From assembly GCA_963402885.1 (NCBI GenBank), contig OY727100.1, forward strand, positions 5,505,501 through 5,569,500: DNA of 64,000 nt. The letters are read 5' to 3'. The stretch is from Antedon bifida (taxonomy: Eukaryota; Echinodermata; Crinoidea; Comatulida; Antedonidae). Made by a program: the position numbers and the translations under genes. Of the stretch, positions 1-12,900 are shown piece after piece. Position 1 is the first letter of the stretch. Each line of letters starts with the position of its first letter. The notes under the pieces are model-generated. The model had not been told where the DNA came from, did not search any database, and worked only from the letters and a program-made list of their open reading frames with translations.

Positions 1-1174
1 ATAAAACTTCCTCGCGATCTGTGTGAAAACACCTTCTCAACCGTGACGAGTTGTAAACAATCCTAATTACCATCATGCATAATGTATACTCATGGTTTGA
101 AATCTTTGTTTACTTTTGCTCGCGACGATTTTCCAGACGAAATGTAATCAAATTAATTAACTGTTAATTACGTAAAATGTTTGTTTTTGGCTCAAATTTT
201 CGACTTAAAGTGAATAACTTTAATATTACTTTGATATGGCCAATTTAAATTTAGAATATTTTGACCTTCATTTTTTTGTGTTTCAAGGGACAATACATCT
301 TTAAATAACAAATATTATTTGTATTTAAAAAACATGAAAAATGAATAATAATTAAAAAAAAGACTTTTTTTAGATCCAATTTTTTGAAAAACTATTATGT
401 GACATTAAAATGGCATATTAAAAAAACATTTAAAAAATTATTTTTTCAGGGGGACAATATCTTTATATTAAAAAATTTAGTTACAGCTGTAAAATACACT
501 CTATACATGATGAGGTGTGAAGCTCCACAAATCGAAATAATGGATTATCAAAAGAAAAACAAGGTTCAATAATTCAATCATATTACACCCACAAACAATA
601 ATTGAATGCGCCCGGTAATGTGATTTAAGTGAATGTCATCTTAAAAATGAATGAATAAATTATAAAATAATAAGACCTATGCATTATACTAGTGAGCTTT
701 TCAAAAACTAACGGCTTATTTCTATTACCGACTTAATACGTATGTAAGAAGATGTTTATCTTTAAAGACGCAAGAATATTAGTACTAGGCCTAGTACTAG
801 AACTATTGCCATTCTGTCTCACAAATAAAGCCAGACCTGGTATGTATTAAATGCATTTAAAATTTAGAACTAAGTGACTGCTTAAACATTAACTATCATA
901 TCTAAGTAGGCCTGTGTCTTAATAATCATGGGCAATGTTAGATATTTTAGATACTATTATCTGTTCTGGGACTGTCTTCTCACAGTAGGTTGGTGATCAT
1001 GGACATTCATCTTTTCTGCATTCTTATAATAACTATATCTTTTGTTCATATGTTATGTTGGGTCATTTTTTTTCTAATACTGTACATTGTAAAACATAGA
1101 TGTTTCGGTTTTTGCCGATTGTTCTCAGGTTTTGTGAAATTGTCAAAACTTTATACGGATAAACCGCATCTCAA
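1..1174. other. AT-rich noncoding stretch
   Basis: No coding exon, RNA gene or clear element was recognised. The part from about 280 to 470 contains GGGACAAT-type phrases and a run reading TGACATTAAAATG. Similar phrases recur around 25090-25170 (inverted), 30650-30740 and 37130-37250, so an old dispersed repeat is possible. Short ORFs here are low-complexity. Confidence 0.5.
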
Positions 1175-1313
1175 GGTATTCAATCTTGTTTCAAAGTGTT
1201 TTTCTGTTAGTTTTCAAATGTCCACGATACAACAGTGTTGAAAACACGTAACATTTTTTTTAGTGTTTGGTTCTGTTAGTGTTCAAGTTTCCACCATACA
1301 ACAGTGTTTTGTT
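1175..1313 (+). repeat. Diverged copies of a 68-bp satellite
   Basis: About two degenerate copies of the unit that is well preserved at 3106-3450. Shared phrases are TTCTGTTAGT, CCACCATACAACAGTG and GAAAACACGTA. Another piece lies at 1489-1521, on the far side of an inserted SINE, so the array was once continuous. Confidence 0.75.
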
Positions 1314-1488
1314 TATCCATCCAGCAATTGCTGTTCATTAGGGACCCTCAGAGGTTCACAAGACAAACATATACACAAGATGCTCTACATAAACAAAGTC
1401 TTATTACAATTTTTTTAGTGGAGTTGTAATTTTGATCCTGACATGTGACGGGACTTGAACCCAGGACCCTTGGAGTGGCAGCCAAGCA
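1314..1488 (-). mobile_element. tRNA-derived SINE, 5' truncated
   Basis: Read on the minus strand this copy carries a tRNA-like B box (GGTTCAAGTCC) and then the same body and tail as the copy at 22301-22523, ending in a GCTGGATGGAT-type 3' tail. It is bracketed by 68-bp satellite sequence on both sides. The A-box part is missing. The partner LINE is not known. Confidence 0.7.
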
Positions 1489-1521
1489 TTTTGTTAGTGT
1501 TTTGTTCTGTTAGTGTCCATT

Positions 1522-2322
1522 TTATTTTTTCATTTCTTTATTCGACAACAAGCGGTCCAGGGGTTGCGACAGCAACAGAGCGCCATAACACATTTGTGTC
1601 CGCAACCCCTGTAACATACAACATAATACAAGGTAAAAATGTAAACAACAGAATATTTAAAAAAAATTTAATTAATTTGTATTACTGTGTTACACAATTT
1701 TAAATACACCTATACAATTAAAATAAAGTTAGCGTTTATCAAGCAGATATTTTTTCAATTTCGACAGGAAATTTTTCAAAGGAAGAGTAACTGTTTGATC
1801 TTTGATTATGGGGGGTAGTGATGACCATATAACAGGAAAATTGTTGATAGACGAATATTTTAAAGTATCGGTACGTGCAAAAGGGTGGACAAATGTGAGT
1901 AATTCAGGATGGCGTTGATTGATATGGATATTATTATTTACAGTACTACAAAAAGTTACATTATAAAAACAACGAAATATAAAGGAAATTAAAATCATTA
2001 AATGTCTATCACGTAAAGATAACCAACCCAAAGTTATTAAACGTTCGTCGTATGATATAGGTTCGCAGTGGGTCACAGAATACGTCTAGAGGCCCGTCGC
2101 TGAACCTGTTCGAGGCGTTCTATGTGTCCTCCATTTCTGGGGCCCCACGCCGGCCAACCATACTCTAGAATAGGCAGCACCAAAGTTTTGTACAGACACG
2201 AAATCGCGTCTGGAGAACAATTTCCGGCTACAGAAAAAATAAAGCCTAACATTCGATTAGCTTTAGATATTAGATTATTGATATGTGTAACAGGTTCGTA
2301 CTACTAGCGTCGTAGCTTTATC
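1522..2322 (-). mobile_element. LINE 3' fragment (RT C-terminus and 3' UTR)
   Basis: The minus strand encodes the C-terminal part of a non-LTR retrotransposon polyprotein. The stretch from 2322 to 2077 contains the typical LEYGWPAWGP and RLEQVQRRASR signatures. The frame then breaks at about 2077, and a 115-residue tail (2076-1729) follows with YDERLITLGWLSLRDRH and a WSSLPPIIK-like motif. Downstream lies a 3' UTR with a strong hairpin (1559-1610) and an A-rich end near 1525-1545. The copy is 5' truncated and frameshifted, so it is dead. It ends inside 68-bp satellite sequence. Confidence 0.85.
1559..1610 (-). other. Hairpin in LINE 3' UTR
   Basis: A 10-bp perfect stem (AGGGGTTGCG paired with CGCAACCCCT) closes a loop of about 32 bases, just before the A-rich 3' end of the LINE. 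Stem-loops at this position are known to be bound by the element's own RT in some LINEs. That role is inferred here. Confidence 0.6.
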
Positions 2323-3105
2323 GCGTAGTATTTTCCGGAGCTGCAGCACTGGCACAAACACAATAAAATCATCCACAAAGACAGTTCTTGATTTGGAAAA
2401 GTTAAATTCTTTTATTGAAGCTAGTAACCAGTCGGAAGGAGATATAATAAAAACAGTGTTACTATATTTAAAATAACATATCAGTGATCGATCGATCAAT
2501 CGTATCATTAACGACAGTATAGGCTACTATTGCGTTGTGTCTAGTATAACAATCAAATAACTAATCAACTATATTAACTTAAAACAATTCTAAAATTAAG
2601 AGAGATAAAAATATAGATGCTTACCTAGTAACCAGTCGGAAGGAGATGAAAACCTTCACTTTGGGCTAGGCACTAGTAAGTGTCATCCATTCCCAGTTAG
2701 GTACTATGACAATTTTTAACCGATGGTATATACATTTACCATAACGTTATTTCGTAGTTTACAGACCGATTGTATTGTAACTCGAGTCATACACATGTAA
2801 TTATCAATTTAAAGTTCGGTTATACAAAAAAAGAAACTATTAAAAATGCAAATCAATTGACAAAATCCCTTGTCCATTTATGAACTGACCCATACTGAAA
2901 CATTATACACTAAATATTCATGACCATTTTCCCGCCACTTGGATGAGGTGACTCATCTATTTATAGCATGGTCACTTATCATTCCAGGTTTTACTTTAAT
3001 GGGTCCCACAAGGTTTCTCAGATTCAAGTCAGATTCAGCAGATAAATCATTCAAGTATTTGGGTATAAACTATAAGCATACCTGTTACATATGAACATTC
3101 CAATT
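2323..3105. other. Noncoding, with a 23-bp direct repeat
   Basis: No gene recognised. The identical 23-bp word beginning CTAGTAACCAGTCGG occurs at 2421-2443 and 2625-2647. Upstream exons of the receptor gene (signal peptide, possible LDLa modules) were looked for here and not found. Confidence 0.5.
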
Positions 3106-3450
3106 GAAAACACGTAGCATTTTGTTAGCGTTTGGTTCTTTTAATGTCCATGTTTCCACAATACAACAGTCTTGAAAACACGTAGCATTTTGTTAGTGTT
3201 TTGTTCTGTTAGTGTCCATGTTTCCACCATACAACAGTGTTGAAAACACGTAGCATTTTGTTAGTGTTTTGCTCTGTTAGTGTCCATGTTTCCACCATAC
3301 AACAGTGTTGAAAACATGTAGCATTTTGTTAGTGTTTTGCTCTGTTAGTGTCCATGTTTCCACCATACAACAGTGTTGAATACACGATCAGGTTTTTGCA
3401 TCGTGTTTGGTTCTGTCAGTGTCCATGTTTCCACCATACATCAGTGTAAC
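3106..3450 (+). repeat. 68-bp tandem satellite, about five units
   Basis: Units start at 3106, 3174, 3242, 3310 and 3378, an exact 68-bp period. Units 2 to 4 are nearly identical. The first and last are more diverged, as expected at array edges. The core phrase is TTAGTGTTTTGCTCTGTTAG. Confidence 0.95.
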
Positions 3451-3806
3451 ATTAATCTGTATCCTGTGGTATACAGCCGCAATAACGTATCACTGTGTGC
3501 GTGTATGGCGATGTCTATACGGTACCGGACACAGTCGAATACCTTTGTTTTAAAGACAATCTTATTTTGGAACTTATTAAATTAATATTATATAACAAGG
3601 CCATATGCATGGCTGCAGTCGCGTGCTCAAGTTAGTGTTTACCAACCAACCGATTATTTTAAAAGTTGTATTCATGTAAATATAATATTTGATTTATGCA
3701 TACCTACTGTACAAATTAATTTTTGACTAATGTTTTTTTTTATTGGTGAACATCGACGAATAGTTCTGTATAGACTTCACAAACAAAATGTTCAGTTTAT
3801 CCACAG
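3451..3806. other. Noncoding upstream of first visible receptor exon
   Basis: Contains a short relative (near 3596-3630) of the AAGGCCA...GTCGCGTGCT repeat seen at 18200 and 40310. It ends in a polypyrimidine-poor acceptor reading TTTATCCACAG at 3806. Confidence 0.4.
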
Positions 3807-3919
3807 GGTTGCTATGACCGCAAGATTGCTTTACCTACTGGTGTAGGTTGTTCGCCATGGAACATGAATACAGTTGCAGAACTCATTAAGTATAATAAAC
3901 AAAGCACCATATTATCATT
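3807..3919 (+). CDS. Exon: N-terminal cap of the LRR ectodomain
   Basis: 113 bp, entering in phase 0 and leaving in phase 2. The frame opens with GCYDRK and closes with KQSTILSL, the last leucine completed by the first base of the next exon. It contains two cysteines and looks like an LRR N-terminal cap. The donor is GTAAGT. A 1.9-kb intron follows in which no further exon was recognised. Confidence 0.6.
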
Positions 3920-6900
3920 GTAAGTATTGCAGTGTACATGCGGTTGCTTTTAAGTAAATACAGAATTTACTTTTTTTGGTGATAAACGCTAACTTTGTTT
4001 ATTTCTCAATGTAGAGGGTATTGCTAAACCGAAAACCTTAAAAAAACATAGCAAACCCCATCGAACCAACATAAAAAAGTAGAATTTATTTCGTCACTTT
4101 GACAAATTGTAGGTGATCATTGTGATAAAAAAATATCTATATATAAATTTACGTAAGGGCAAAATTCGGTAAATCGCGCCTTACTTTTAGAATTTGTACT
4201 CGATGGTATATAAAGTTGGTTCGTACTTTCGGTACTGATTTTAACCACCTGATGTAACCCTGTTTACTAATTAAATTAAGTTAGATAATTAGTTATTGAC
4301 GATTAAAACGAATTTAGGTTCAACGATTTGCCCCAAATAGGGGTGTTTTCCGATCGTGGTATACACTGTCTAATGGATGTCCATCTTGAAAAATACCCGC
4401 CAAAGAAATGCGAGGAGGCTTCGCATTTTCCTATCTCCTCCTACGATAATTGTTTTTAATAGCTGAAAACCGGTTGAACAGCTAGAGTACAGCATCATAA
4501 TTTCTTTAAAAAATACTATTTTGATAGATTTAATATACGATTATACAAATGTATTGATTTGCGTTGAATGGAACATCCCAATCTCTCAGTCTGCCAGAGT
4601 TTGGTTTATCACAAGTAGGTAAATTTATGAGCCCTTGGTTTAACACATACGGAAGGTAAATATATGGGCCCTTTGAGAATAAACTTGCAATACTTTGACA
4701 ATACTGTAAATACCTATTAACTATTGTTGGTCCTTATTTGAATCGAACATTTCTTACTGTGAATGTTCGTACTGTTAGATGTAATATAAAAATATACACA
4801 AATAAACTTTATTACTGAGATTGTGGATAGGCTCTACTGTTAGATATATAAACACATTATTATATACAAATAAACTTTCTACTGACAGTTCCTTCTCAAC
4901 GTTTGTATTAATTAATAATTACCAAAAATATAAACGTCGTAGTGGTGTATCGTGACATGTACTTTAATATTTCAATCGATTATGACAGTGACAGTTTTAA
5001 CAAAGTATTAAATCGCAAATGTTTTACTGTATTTATAGGTATATTATTTATAGGCCTATAAAACATGAAAAAAATATTTCGTTACTGAGTGGATAAAGAA
5101 TATATTTAAAAATTGTTCCTCTTTGTACCTATCCGCTTTCCCATCCCTCAACCCTAATGTTACATACAAAACACAAATTGGGTTTCTTTAAATGACTCCA
5201 AATCAAAAATGTGGACTCATTTTGTGATAATTTTCTCCTTCGGAAGTAATTCCCAGGACTAGGGTGCTAATTTTAGTTGACTACATAAATCATCGTGTCT
5301 ATTTATTCGTTTCTGTAAACGACAATGCATTATAGTCATGCGGTACGGTAAGTACATTTGAAATCGCCAGTTTTGTTACGCTGAAATTACTGTGTATTCG
5401 AGAACCATCTAGTATTAAAATATGAGCGCAAAGCGTTGTAGTGCTGCTGAGTTGTGCCTATTGTGTAGTCATAGAATATATAAGGTATAATTATAATATA
5501 CACGGGTCCCGTATATGTTTTAATGGCATGATGACGTTATCCAAATCAAAGAAAGAAAATTACAGAATTGTAAATCGTCCAAGATAGACAATGATTTATT
5601 ACTGATATTTTTTCAAAAACACGGGTGAAATGGACTGATACTGCTAAGAGAGAGAAATGCCTAATAAAGTCTACTTTAGTTTTAAAATAAGAAAAAAAAA
5701 AGCATTGTATTTTGTAATTCTCACACTCTAGGCCCTTAACGTTTATTTCTGTTTGTTTTTATATTTCTTTAATGAATAATTAAACTTTCTTTTACATTTC
5801 ACAACTTTAAAGAGGTTTGTACAGCAATAACATTAGTACATTGACAGAGAATGCATTCGCTGGTTTGGAATCATTGGAAGGACTGTAAGTGACGTTGTTT
5901 ATGTGTACATACCTATGACGTTACTGCACAAATATACACATTATTATTTAAAAACAATACTGTAATTTAAAACTAGTAGTAGTACATAAATATATAGGCC
6001 AAATGCTTATTTGTGTCATATTTTAAATTAAATTCTTCATTCTTCCGTTGCAAAATGTAAATTAAATGGTGAGTTTATGTGCTGATAAGCACAAACGGAT
6101 GTATAAAAGTATTATTGTCAGAAATCTTAATAAATGTGATAATTCATTTCAAAAAATCCACATCAATTTATATTTATTCATTTGAAAAAAATGTTGATTG
6201 TTTTTGAATTGTTTAATGAATTATTTAGCAGTATTAGTATGCATAATTAATAAAACTATATCTTTTACATTTCACAACTTTTAAGGGATTTGCACAACAA
6301 TCAAATTAGTACATTGACAGAGAATGCATTCGCTGGTTTGGAATCATTGGAATGGCTGTAAGTGACGTTGATTATGTTTACATACCTATAAAGTTAATCC
6401 TAATGTTATTTACTGCACAAACACACCTTTAAAAACAATATTTTAAAACTAGTACATAAATATAGGCCAGTGCTTATTGTGTCATATTCAAAATTAAATT
6501 CCTCAATATTAAACTGTATGAAAGCAAACTTGAGCCTGAAACTGTAAAGGCTTTCCGTTACAAAATGTAAATTAAATGGCGAGTTTAGCAATTATTTGCT
6601 GATATGCTCACAATGATTGTATAAATGTGTTATTGTCAGAAATATTAATAAAGGTGATAACTGATTGCAAAGCATTAACATCATCCTATATTTATTTATT
6701 TGAATAATTTAAAAAAATTTTGATTGTCTTTTAATTGTTTAATGAATTATTTAGCAGTATAATATGGTATAATTAATCAAACTTTCATATTTCACAACTT
6801 TGAAGGGGGTTGCACAACAATCAAATTAGAACATTGACAGAGAATGCATTCGCTGGTTTGGAATCATTGGAATGGCTGTAAGTGACGTTGATTATGTTTA

Positions 6901-9900
6901 CATACCTATGACGTTACTGCACAATATACACAAATTTAAAAACAATATTTTAAAACTAGTACATTATAGGCCAATGTTTATTGTGTCATATTCAAAAGTA
7001 AATTCTTCAATATTAAACTGTATGAAAGCAAACTTGAGCCTGAAACTATAAAGGCTTTCCGTTTCAAAATGTAAAACTAAATGGTGAGTTTAGCAATTAT
7101 TTGCTGATATGCTCACAATGATTGTAAAAATGTGTTATTGTCAGAAATCTTAATAAATGTGATAATTCATTGCAAAGCATCCACATCAGCCTATATTTAT
7201 TTATTTGAATAATTTAAAAAAAATGTTGATTGTCTTTTAATTGTTTAATGAATTATTTAGCAGCATAGTGTGGTATAATTAATTAAACTATATCTTTTAC
7301 ATTTAACAACTTTTAAGGACTTTGCATAACAATCAAATTAGTACATTGACAGCCAATGCATTCGCTGGTTTGAAATCATTGAAAGAACTGTAAGTGACGT
7401 TGATTATGTTTACATACCTATGACGTTAATCTTAATGTTATTTACTGCACAATATATACACATTTAAAAACAATATATTAAAACCAGTACATAAATATAG
7501 GCCAATGCTTATTGTGTCATATTCAAAAGTAAATTCTTCAATATTAAACTGTATGAAAGCAAACTTGAGCCTGAAACTATAAAGGCTTTCCGTTGCAAAA
7601 TGTAAAATTAAATGGTGAGTTTAGCAATTATTTGCTGATATGCTCACAATAATGTATAAATGTGTTATTGTCAGAAATCTTAATAAAGTTGATAATTCAT
7701 TGCAAAAAATCCACATCAGTCTATATTTATTCATTTGAATAATTAAACAAAATGTTGATTGTCTTTTAATTGTTTAATAAATTATTTAGCAGCATAATAT
7801 GGTATAATAATAAAACTATATCTTTTACATTTAACAACTTTTAAGGTGGTTGTACGACAATCAAATTAGTACATTGACAGAGAATGCATTCGCTGGTTTG
7901 GAATCATTGTATAGCCTGTAAGTGACGTTGATTATGTTTATATACCTATGACGTTAATCCTAATGTTATTTAGCACAATAATAGGCTATATACACATATT
8001 TAAAAACAATATTTTAAAACTAGTACATAAATATAGGCCAATGCTTATTGTGTCATATTCAAAATGAAATTCCTCAATATGGTGATATTAAACTGTATGA
8101 AAACAAACTTGAGCCTGAAACTGTAAAGGCTTTCCGTTGCAAAATGTAAATTATTTTGCTGATAAGCACACAATGATGTTAATAAGTGTTATTGTAAGAA
8201 ATCTTAATAAATGTGATAATTCATTGCAAAAAATCCACAATATTTATATTTCAATAATCTAAAAATGGTTCATTGTTATATTTAATAGCATAGTAAGCCT
8301 GTGGTGTAATGAATAAAACAACAATATACACAATATGTATACATAGATATATGATGTGTGCTTTTTTAATTAAATCAAATCATTCAATCAAATAACAGGA
8401 AATATTCAGGTGTTATATAGTATGGTATAATTAATAAAACTATCTTTTACATTTCATTATTTTTAAGGTTGTTGCAAAGGAATCAAATTAGTACATTGAC
8501 AGAGAATGCATTCACTGGTTTGGAATCATTGCAAGACCTGTAAGTGTTATTACATCATATCCACATACGTACCTCCATACTGTATATCATGTTTTATACA
8601 CATTGTACATACATCGTAACCTTATTTGGTTACTTTTGTCGACATGGATTATTTTCATAATAATTCATTATTGAGTAAATCAAAATTATAGTATTTATTA
8701 GTTTGTTACCAATATTAGGTAACGGTGACGTTGTTTATGTTTACATACCTATGACGTTAATCTTAATGTTATTTACTGCACAATATACACATATTTAAAA
8801 ACAATATTTTAAAACTAGTACATAAATATAGGCCAATGCTTATTGTGTCATATTCAAAAGTAAATTCTTCAATATTAAACTGTATGAAAGCAAACTTGAG
8901 CCTGAAACTATAAAGGCTTTCCGTTGCAAAATGTAAAATTAAATGGTGAGTTTAGCAATTATTTGCTGATATGCTCACAATGATGTATAAAAGTGTTATT
9001 GTCAGAAATCTTAATAAAGTTGATAATTCATTGCAAAAAATCCACATCAGTCTATATTTATTCATTTGAATAATTAAAAAAATGTTGATTGTCTTTTAAT
9101 TGTTTAATAAATTATTTAGCAGCATAATATGGTATAATAATTAAACTATATATTTTGCATTTAACAACTTTTAAGGTGGTTGTACGACAATCAAATTAGT
9201 ACATTGACAGCCAATGCATTCGCTGGTTTGGAATCATTAAGAAGACTGTAAGTGACGTTGTTTATGTTTACATACCTATGACGTTAATCTTAATGTTATT
9301 TACTGCACAATATATACACATTTAAAAACAATATTTTAAAACTAGTACATAAATATAGGCCAGTGCTTGTTGTGTCATATTCAAAATGAAATTCGTCAAT
9401 ATTAAACTGTATGAAAGCAAACTTGAGCCTGAAACTATAAAGGCTTTCCGTTGCAAAATGTAAAATTAAATGGTGAGTTTAGCATTTATTTGCTGATATG
9501 CTCATAATGATGTATAAAAGTGTTATTGTCAGAAATCTTAATAAAGTTGATAATTCATTGCAAAAAATCCACATCAGTCTATATTTATTCATTTGAATAA
9601 TTAAAAAAAATGTTAATTGTCTTTTAATTGTTTAATAAATTATTTAGCAGCATAATATGGTATAATAATTAAACTATATCTTTTGCATTTAACAACTTTT
9701 AAGGTGGTTGTACGACAATCAAATTAGTATATTGACAACCAATGCATTCGCTGGTTTGGAATCATTAAGAAGACTGTAAGTGACGTTGTTTATGTTTACA
9801 TACCTATGACGTTAATCCTAATGTTATTTACTGCATAATATACACATATTTAAAAACAATATTTAAAAACTAGTACATAAATATAGGCCTATGCTTATTG

Positions 9901-12900
9901 TGTCATATTCTAAATTAAATTCCTCAATATTAAACTGTATGAAAGTAAACTTGAGCCTGAAACTATAAAGGCTTTCCGTTGCAAAATGTAAAATTAAATG
10001 GTGAGTTTAGCAATTATTTGCTGATATGCTCACAATGATGTATAAATGTGTTATTGTCAGAAATCTTAATAAATGTGATAATTCATTGCAAAGCATCCAC
10101 ATCAGCCTATATTTATTTATTTGAATAATTTAAAAAAAATGTTGATTGTCTTTTAATTGTTTAATGAATTATTTAGCAGTGTAATATGGTATAATTAATA
10201 AAACTATATCTTTTACATTTAACAACTTCTAAGGTGGTTGTACGACAATCAAATTAGTACATTGACAGCCAATGCATTTGCTGGTTTGGAATCATTAAGA
10301 AGACTGTAAGTGACGTTGTTTATGTTTACCTATGACGTTAATCATATTGTTATTTACTGCACAATATATACACATTTAAAAACAATATTTTAAAACTAGT
10401 ACATACATATAGGCCAATGCTTATTGTGTCATATTCTAAATGAAATTCCTCAATACTGTATGAAAGAAAACTTGAGCCTGAAACTGTAAGGCTTTACTAA
10501 ATGTGATAATTCATTGCTAAAAATCCACATCAGTCTATATTTATTCATTTGAATAATTAAAAAAGAATGTTGATTGTCTTTTAATTGTTTAATGAATTAT
10601 TTAGCAATATAGTATGTAGTATGGTATCATGAATACAACTTTTTGTTTATATTTCACAACTTTGAAGGTACTTGGAAAACAATCAAATTAGTACATTGAC
10701 AGATAATGCATTCGCTGGTTTGGAATCATTGAAAGTACTGTAAGTGACGTTGTTTATGTTTACATACGTTAATCATAATGTTATTTACTGCACAATATAC
10801 ACATATACACATATTTAAAAACAATATGTTAAAACTAGCACATTAATATAGGCCTATGCTTATTGTGTCATATTCAAAATGAAATTCGTCAATATTAAAC
10901 TGTATGAAAGCAAACTTGAGCCTGAAACTGTAAAGGCTTTCCGTTGCAAAATGTAAATTAAATGGCGAGTTTAGCAATTATTTTCTGTTAATCACACAAT
11001 GATGTATAAATGTGTTATTGTGAGAAATCTTAATAAAGGTGATAATTCATCAGTCAGTAATCCACATCAGTCTATATTTAATTTATATTTCAATAATCTA
11101 AAAATGGTTCATTGTTATATTAAATAAGTATTTAGCAGCATAGTAGGCCTGTGGTGTAATGAATAAAACAACAATATACACAATATGTATACATAGATAT
11201 ATGGTGTGTGCTTTTTTAATGAAATCATATCTTTCAATCAAATAACAGGAAATATTCAGGTGTTATATAGTATGGTATAATTAATAAAAACTATCTTTTA
11301 CATTTCATAATTTTGAAGGTGGTTGCAAAGGAATCAAATTAGTACATTGGCAGCCAATGCATTTGCTGGTTTGGAATCATTGAAAGACCTGTAAGTGTTA
11401 TTACATCATATCCACATACGTACCTCCATACTGTATATCATGTTTTATACACATTGTACATACATCGTAACCTTATTTGGTTACTTTTGTCGACATGGAT
11501 TATTTTCATAATAATTCATTATTGAGTAAATCAAAATTATAGTATTTATTAGTTTGTTACCAATATTAGGAATATTTAGCATTGTTATAGCCTGTGAATC
11601 AAATTTAAGTTAGTAAGCTATAAGATTTAAAAAGACATTTTTAATTTTATTCGTATTTATTCATTCATTTTGACACACCAGCCCTGGTTTTTATTCTTAC
11701 AAAGTTATTACAATTTAATCTCACTCTTATTTGTTGTGACGAAATACCTCTCCTCAAAGAATTGACCAATATACATTAACTATTAGCTTAATTAAACAGG
11801 TATTTACAGGACAACAATATAACTACTATTGATCAAGGCGCCTTCTCTGTTTTTGCCTCATCACTTGGAAAACTGTAAGTAATTTATTCTGAAATTCATA
11901 TGCAGTTTCTCGAAATAATTAATCACTTCAATTAGGTACTTTTCTTATGCTATAAACATGTTATCCAAGAAATAACGGTATCAACAGGATAGGTTTACAT
12001 ACATTTTTTAAACATGGGTAAATTTTTACAAGTTAATCTAACAAGTAGAACAAACAACTTTTTATATAATTAAACATATAAGTAGAAGGATTATCTTAAG
12101 TGCCGACGGTGATAAAAATATTATTTTGAGACTACATTGCATCAGTTAGACACTAAATTGATTGTGGTATACCTTCATGAATACGATATCACTAAAACGA
12201 CATCGGTGCTATCCAAATGAGACATACTCGTAGATATTTAGTTACATGTGAGCTACACTCATTGACACTGATTTGAAATTTGTTTCCATATTTATTTATT
12301 TTTACAGAGACATCAGACGCAACAATTTACAAGTTTACAGAGAAAGTACTTTTGAAGAATTGAAATATATAACAGAATTGTAAGTATGATGTCGGATTTA
12401 GAAATTCTTTATATTCATTAAATGATATTTTTATTTTGTTTTAACACAGTTACCAATTCCACATGCATGCCGACAGTGGCCCAACAAAATTGTTTATGTA
12501 GGCCTACAGCTTTTAGGTTATTTTAAATTTCTCCTTCACTTCTATCTTTTAAATTGGTCGTACACGTCATACTTTTGCTATACGAGTAGATTTGATTGGC
12601 TGTAAAGCAGTCGTTATTCCACCTGTTATAAACTTAAAACCATTATAAACATTGTTATAGTAGGCTACTACTGTATTTAACAACTTCCATTAAATTCAAT
12701 TGTTTTTTTAACATAGATATTCAGATTTGTTTCGTCTCTGTTGCGTTGTTGGAGAAATTGAAGTATGTGAGCCTACTGATGCTTTTGCGTCCTGCACTGA
12801 CTTACTAAAGAGAGAAATTCTTAGGATATTGATGATAGTTATTGGACTGTCATCTTTTATCGGTAACTTGATTGTCATCATATCGCGAAGGATAAACAAA

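Larger units (their letters stand above)
5813..11572 (+). repeat. Tandem array of exon-plus-intron units (LRR)
   Basis: Eleven units of roughly 430-710 bp, each a 72-bp exon plus a closely matching intron. Exon starts lie 473, 520, 512, 528, 622, 708, 528, 530, 434 and 651 bp apart. Conserved intron words such as CAAACTTGAGCCTGAAACTA recur in most units, so the amplification is recent or homogenised by gene conversion. Confidence 0.95.

Noticed and set aside
1440-1490. Possible tRNA gene (GGTTCAAGTCC)
   Set aside because: The B box is part of a SINE; no cloverleaf can be drawn and the same body recurs elsewhere.
3106-3450. CRISPR-like array
   Set aside because: Units are contiguous 68-bp copies without unique spacers; this is a satellite in a eukaryotic genome.
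1-3806. Signal peptide or LDLa exons for the receptor
   Set aside because: Searched for cysteine-rich LDLa text and a leader; nothing convincing found, so they may lie upstream of the window or be absent.
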